In this document: piece after piece, positions 58,674 to 64,000 of the stretch
Layout: each line of letters opens with the position of its first letter
Position numbering within the stretch: position 1 is the first letter of the stretch
Assembly (NCBI GenBank): GCA_031308135.1
Contig: JAHLJT010000631.1
Coordinates: 174,985,282-175,049,281, forward strand
Origin: Acheta domesticus
Lineage: Eukaryota > Arthropoda > Insecta > Orthoptera > Gryllidae
Direction of reading: 5' to 3'
DNA: 64,000 nucleotides
Notes under the pieces: model-generated
The model's database searches: none
Told to the model about the DNA's origin: nothing
What the model saw: only the letters and a program-made list of their open reading frames with translations
Translations under genes and position numbers: made by a program

Positions 58674-59353
58674 TCAAAGAAGCCCCAAAAGCCAGTATAA
58701 GGCAAATAGTGAGCGAGGTTAACGCAATACAGTTCCTTGTCTGGCGAACAATTCACGCGAAGAGATTACGACTTTTCCATTTTCAGCGGGTGCAGCATTT
58801 GCGCAGTAGAGACTTATAACGTCGATTTCAATTCTCTGGGCATTTCCTGCGCAAATGTAAAGAAACCCAGGAATTTCGTTCTTTGATCAGGTGCAGCGTG
58901 TTTTGCAACTACTAGCACAATTGATGTACACAATTTGCATGTGAGGGCCGAGGAAAATCGTCATGTTGAACGTAGTACAGCTCCCCAAGAGTGAGTCTCT
59001 GTAAATATGTCGGTTGCCATTGTAGACGAAATTTTCATCAGTCGTCACTTCTTAAGCGCCAAGGTTTAAGAGGCGTTCATTATCAGAATATTATAACTCA
59101 GGTAACTCCCAAGGCTTTTGGAGCTGGGGATTAATAAAATACCACGTTTAAGCTACGAAGTCGAGGATCGTGGTGACCTTTTTCGGAACATGTTAAGTCA
59201 AGCTCCAAAGAAATAGAATTTAATCCACATAGAATTTAACACTTTATATTTTAATACTTTATATTTTTTACTATAATAATAAAGTTTCTGACCAAGCACA
59301 TAGGTTTGGAGAGTTTAAGGACAAACAGAAAAAGAACGAAAATTTTGTTTTGG
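58674..59353. other. Intergenic, nothing recognised
   Basis: AT-rich gap up to the hairpin. No gene recognised. Confidence 0.5.
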
Positions 59354-59429
59354 AATTGTCGGAGTTCTGGAAATTTGTAATAACTCAAGTGCACTAGAGT
59401 TATTACAAATTTCCAGAACTCCGATAATT
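59354..59429. repeat. Near-perfect 33-bp hairpin
   Basis: Arms 59354-59386 and 59397-59429 (AATTGTCGGAGTTCTGGAAA... and its complement) pair at 32 of 33 positions around a 10-nt loop (AAGTGCACTA). The length suits a pre-miRNA-like stem, a very small MITE or the palindromic end of a larger element. The near-absence of bulges is unusual for a conserved miRNA. Confidence 0.85.
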
Positions 59430-59948
59430 TTGGAAGGCAGACATTCAATTTGCTTGGCCTGTTAAGCCCAATGCAAGGCAATGAGGGATTACCACGACGA
59501 AGTAGATTGAAAAGTTCAAACGTGAAGGACAAGGAAAAACAGGTCACACATCACATCCACTCTCGATGCCAACATAGAGCAAGCATGACATGATTCTATG
59601 AACGACGAGTGTCTATTAATAAAATGACAAAGCATGTGCACATTAGTCATAGTTCTATATATAAAATTATACGTAATAGACATATCTTCCAAACAGTCTG
59701 TTTGACATGGGTCTTAAAACAATTCAGTGAGAATAACAAGCGCAGTCGCGAGACTATCAGCACCTTCACAACAGGGATGCAATAATTCTGAAATGTAATC
59801 TCGAAAGTCTCAGAGACACACCACCCCGTGGCGGCCGGCGACGAAATCGACTTCCAAATGAATCCGCAATTCGCAATTCCTACGACAAGGACGCGCGAAT
59901 TCAAATATTGTTTCATAAAGAAAACATTCGAGTTGTGTACTTCAAATG
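59430..59948. other. Intergenic, nothing recognised
   Basis: Mixed composition. Minus-strand frames at 59251-59547 and 59647-59988 are unrecognised, and the first runs through the hairpin. Confidence 0.45.
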
Positions 59949-60634
59949 GCACCCCCGGATAAGATGGTAAAGACTTCCCCTCAACCAAATGACATATGAG
60001 TAGTTACGCTATAATTCTAACATAAAGATAATATTTTTGAATTGTTTCTTAACTCCCGTCCCATCACACACACCTCTCTACAGTCAAAAAACGTGTTTTT
60101 TATTTCATTTTTTTTCGTCAACGTAATACTATTTTATCCAATTAAAAAAATATGATAAATGAGAAAACAATTTATACTATCAGAAAAATATATTTCGTAT
60201 TTTCTCAGGCACAAATTCAAACACAAAAAAATATTTTTGAAAAACAAATTACACAAGATTTTTTAAATTTGTCCTAGAAGCTTGGAACAGGCTCAAATAA
60301 AATCTCAAAAGTTCCTCTTATAACACAAATTGTTGTGACATTTTTTTAGTTATTTTCAATTGTTGGGCTGCAGTTAAATAAATAAAAACCATTTTCCCAC
60401 CTTTAAATCATCTGGACTTTAAATAAATTTTGAAAATGGCTGCAACAGTTCTGTGAATTTATTTTAGTGTATATTACTCATTTCTATAGCACCCAGTAAT
60501 ATTTTCACTGGAATGTAGTTACAAATTATCATTTTTTTAAAACTTTCTAATCTTTTGCATCAGTAATCATACGCTAAGGAAAGACGATAGTTTTAGCAAT
60601 TTATAAAAAACCACGAACCAAAACCTTGTAGGTG
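59949..60634 (+). mobile_element. Fold-back element F, copy 2 (one arm only)
   Basis: It begins GCACCCCCGGATAAGATGGT and aligns with the left arm of copy 1 (TCCCCTCAACCAAATGACAT, GTTCCTCTTATAACACAAAT). It then follows the whole central segment of copy 1 (GTTGGGCTGCAGTTAAATAA, GGAAAGACGATAGTTTTAGC). Similarity stops near 60634, where the right arm of copy 1 would begin. The copy is more diverged and cannot fold back. Confidence 0.7.
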
Positions 60635-61864
60635 TGATACTGATGGATAGAGAACTACACTCCATCCTACATCAAAGGGATTTGAGAAGAAAAAATAGAA
60701 GTTTGTAGATTAAGCCTTAGAAAAAATATTATTGCAAAATACATTATAATGGAAATGACTAAGAAGCGATGCTTTCTACGTCTTTTAAACAAGATTTCTG
60801 GGTTTCGTGTCTCACGGGGACACGACTTTTTTTGATGGCCAGTAAATTCTGACAGATGACGTGTTTTTGGGAAGAGGGAGATGACAAACGGGGAAACGAT
60901 AAGGGACAGTTCGAGTTCAGGTGAAGGATAGATGGGAGACAGTGGGGAAATGAAGGGGAACAGATTTGTTCCGGATTATGTTGTTGGGCAGTATTCTTCA
61001 AAATCCACTTTTATCATCGTCCTTTTTTATTATCTTGCAAGCTAGTTATTTTGGGTGTCCCCTCTCCATAGCATTGGCGGATCGGAAAGAGAAGCCGATA
61101 TCAGTATAAAATTTAATTGAAGGAAAATGCCGAAATGATCTTTCACGATAATATTAAGGGAACTATTTTATTTTCTGTGAATTATTATCTCAGCGCCCTG
61201 CAATACTAGAATGGATGTTTCCGCACAGTACCGGGTCTAAAATGCTTAAACCACATTACGGAGGATGGGCGTTTCTAGTTGGGTGCTACATTGTATAAAT
61301 TCTCGTTTTCATGCAATTATTATTCACAAAGTGCAGAGTTTGTGCACGTGTACAGGTTGTACGAGTGTATACTTATTTATACGTATACAAGAACAAATAC
61401 TCAGGTAAGGGAAAAGACAACTTTGTCTCTACTCAAACACCAACAGATGTGAGAGCGCAGGCTTCCGTTGCCGGAGTCAGAAACTATTTATCTGTCCGAG
61501 AGTCCGAGAAACTGTCCTAGGCACAGTTGTCAACGTTTCAGAGGCCATTCTGTGGCCTTCCTCCAATAGAAATGTCTCAGGTGTCTAGGACGCGGCGTCT
61601 ACCGGACAGACAAGTACATGACTACAAATGCCTTGGTTTTTTTTTAATCTATGGCCCAGCTATTAAAAAATATGAAAAAAATCACATGCGTTCTCAGATG
61701 AAGTTTTAAGATTATTTTCGTGGCTGTGTTGGGGTTCTAAGACACAGTAAACCAGTTCATGTAAATTCAACCTATTGCCATTATTTCCTCACATGTCCCC
61801 CATTTATCCTTCAAGTGTGACCGAATTATTAAATTGCCCAAAATTATATGATTGCATAGGCTTC
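60635..61864. other. Intergenic, nothing recognised
   Basis: AT-rich. Small frames at 60759-61001 (minus) and 61311-61709 (plus) are unrecognised. Confidence 0.5.
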
Positions 61865-61970
61865 CGCGGCCGGAATTCATGTGGTCCAGGCTATCCGGGA
61901 TGAGCCGCCTCGTCGATTTGGTGGCTGACGTTTCGGCCAACATATTGTGGCCTTCCTCAGAGCGTACTGC
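61865..61970. repeat. Possible Penelope/LINE-type untranslated fragment
   Basis: CTTCCGCGGCCGGAATTCAT, then GGTGGCTGACGTTTCGGCCA, then GTGGCCTTCCTCAGAG. This 'GACGTTTCGGCC...CTTCCTCAG' layout is widespread in arthropod retroelement ends. It is similar in style to 16380-16510. Confidence 0.35.
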
Positions 61971-61980
61971 TGAAAATCTC

Positions 61981-62004
61981 TATACTATACGTACGTATAG
62001 TATA
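61981..62004. repeat. Perfect 24-bp palindrome
   Basis: TATACTATACGT followed by its exact reverse complement, ten bases after the retroelement-like fragment. Confidence 0.9.
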
Positions 62005-64000
62005 AGGAAAAGTAAAAATTATTAAGGCCTGCAAAGAAGATCTGTTTTTCGTGTTTCCCATAAAAGTTTACTTTTGTTGCAATCCTTGAATTTGTTTTCA
62101 GTTTAATCCAGAAAATGCAAACTAACGTTCTTCTCGCAAAGAGAATTGACCAGTTTGCTTGCGATTTATTATTTTATGACATATAAAGAATTTTATTTTG
62201 AATAAAAAATATTATTTGATATATAATAAATATTTTAAACAATACTAAGATATTTTCCATTATTGTTATGAATTTCGACAGTATTACATATTTTACAAAT
62301 ATAAAATCTGTTACTTAAGAAATGGAAATCGTAAAAAAGCATGGTTACGAAATCAGTCCGACAGGTCGTAAATTAAATCCTAGAGATATGCCGGTTGGAG
62401 TAATCAAAAGCATATAAAATTGTCTACATTGCATAAGCAGCACTATCAAACTCATGGAAGTTATGAACTAGGTGAATTTTTATAAAAAATAACAAATTTT
62501 TGGTTAACATTTTTATACAAAAAATTATTGTAATCAATTTATTACTCTATGAACTCAAAGGCATCTACAAGTCAATTTTTAACCAACTATTACGGCAAAG
62601 TTCATATCAGAAGCAAAGAACATGAATACCATAAAATTATTTTCTTAATTTAAACACGAAAAAACATTTTTGCTGTAAGTACTTACCGTGTGGGTATTTT
62701 AGCATCATATTTTGAAAATAACATTTTGTACATCCAAACATATGGGAAAAACAGTCGAATTGCACACTAAGGCCGGAAACTGCATATCCAGCTCCTAACG
62801 GAAAATCATAATCCGGCTAGAGCCTTTGTAGAAACTAATAAAAAAATTAGAAAATTTTATTTTAAATTTTGAAAATGTTCTTAAGTAGGTAAAAGGGTAA
62901 GCAAAATTAAGAAAATTACGGCATTAAAGGAAGCTTAATTTCAAAATCAAATTGATGTCGTTAGTCGTGTTTCAAGTAGACAGGAGGGGCAGTTTAGGTG
63001 TCTGAATCAAACCAAGGCATTTGTTAACAAGGAAAGTATAATTAGTCTTACAAAATCAACATCAAAATTTCTATTGTGAAAAACTAATACAAATATTTTT
63101 TATTTCAAAAAACGTTATTAGGCAGATTCCAGACGAAATCTTCTGCTGTTCTCGAGTGAATAAGTATCCTGTGTTCTCCGGAAGGTGACTATCTGTGAAC
63201 AAAAGAATAACAATATTAATAGGGCGAAGTACAAAGCACTTTACAAGTGCACGAAGTACATTTGCCAAAGTTATTAAATTTTGAAATCAAAATTTTTCAA
63301 AAATTCTGAGAATTAAGAAACTAAAATCAATAAAGATATTTAACATTTATGTCTTAATAAAGTAAAATCAAACCAATGAAAATCTGGAAAAATATATCAA
63401 CCTTTTGTTTCAGGAAGATCACAATAGTTAACCAGACTATAGTTGAAGGTTACATTTATCGCAACGATAATCGTAAATATCAGGCTAGTTTTATGATTAA
63501 ATTAATTTTGTAAATATGTTTATCCGCATTGCAGTCATTATCTGTAATTCTGTGGCGGCAATGATCACAGAATTTCACTAAAAATGACTGCAATATGGTG
63601 GAATACACTTTTTATGAAGTTTAGGTAATACAATTTAACTGTGCTTCACATTTACAGACCAAATGTCTGTTCATTTACAAATAGATCATACTTCCTGGAA
63701 TAACAACACCATTAGTATTATCCTACCTCTTTTTCCGGGACGAACTGAAAAGGGCGTTTAAGCCAACCTGAGAGCGCTGATGAGTATTTCCCCTAGTCAT
63801 TTGACTGAGGAAAATCCATCGACGCTAGCGAGCAGCAAAAGAAAATTCATTTCCCAGAGAGAGCAGCTTATTGGCGTGTAGCTAAAATCAAGAACAGGCC
63901 CCCATTAATAACCCTGCCCCTCCCACCCGAAATCTTCCGAGACCTGAGAAAAATTGTTAATCCACCCAAAACTCCCTCCCTGCTGGCCGCCCATGTGTCA
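62005..64000. other. Intergenic, nothing recognised
   Basis: AT-rich to the window edge, becoming GC-richer in the last 300 bp. No gene, repeat edge or splice pattern recognised. Confidence 0.5.

Noticed and set aside
1..64000. CRISPR arrays, operons, bacterial promoters or prophage
   Set aside because: The window has SINEs, LINE tails, a spliced transposase gene and microsatellites. Nothing prokaryotic is visible, and no direct-repeat/spacer array exists.

Overview
This 64 kb window looks like non-genic DNA from an animal nuclear genome, most probably an arthropod and plausibly a hemimetabolous insect. The evidence is the AT-rich background with long gene-free stretches, tRNA-derived SINEs, the tail of a jockey-type LINE, and fragments of insect-type hAT, pogo-like and DUF7869-type DNA transposons. 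The order-level guess is an inference. I found no host protein-coding gene, rRNA, functional tRNA or CRISPR array. Most open frames lie in GC-rich patches, microsatellites or repeats and are not genes.

The most informative object is a complete cut-and-paste DNA transposon at 53329-56147 (2819 bp). It has 31-bp terminal inverted repeats (28/31 identical), a 4-bp AAAT target-site duplication, and a two-exon minus-strand transposase gene with good splice sites. One 2-nt frameshift breaks the gene. The protein belongs to the insect/cnidarian 'hypothetical protein' family I know as DUF7869. The 4-bp duplication and D-D-D-like motif suggest a Sola-like superfamily. Extra inverted copies of the terminal motif sit inside both ends.

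Layout from left to right. 0-10 kb: a possible hAT MITE, a GC-rich patch, a composite SINE with an opposed tRNA-like head, an array of AT-rich palindromic repeats, a (GT)n tract, a hAT (ZMYM1-like) transposase fragment, and dispersed repeat G copy 1. 10-20 kb: a segment between direct repeats, a SINE interrupted by a 5'-truncated LINE tail with both target-site duplications readable, two copies of composite repeat B, microsatellites and several GC-rich islands. 20-35 kb: repeat G copy 2, a second hAT fragment (ZBED5/FAM200-like C-terminus), and GC-rich islands with G-quadruplex-prone runs. 35-48 kb: a pogo-like element with a TA duplication, a small TIR element, a 1.1 kb fold-back element, a 217-bp MITE, and a second SINE abutting a 556-bp snap-back element and a (GT)n tract. 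48-64 kb: more copies of repeats B and G, the DUF7869 transposon, a degenerate pogo-like element, a strong 33-bp hairpin, and a partial second copy of the fold-back element.

No genes work together here. The window records successive transposition events in several classes. About 17 short GC/CpG-rich islands stand out from the AT-rich background and may be unmethylated regulatory patches of a distant host gene or old repeat remnants. The sequence alone does not decide between these.
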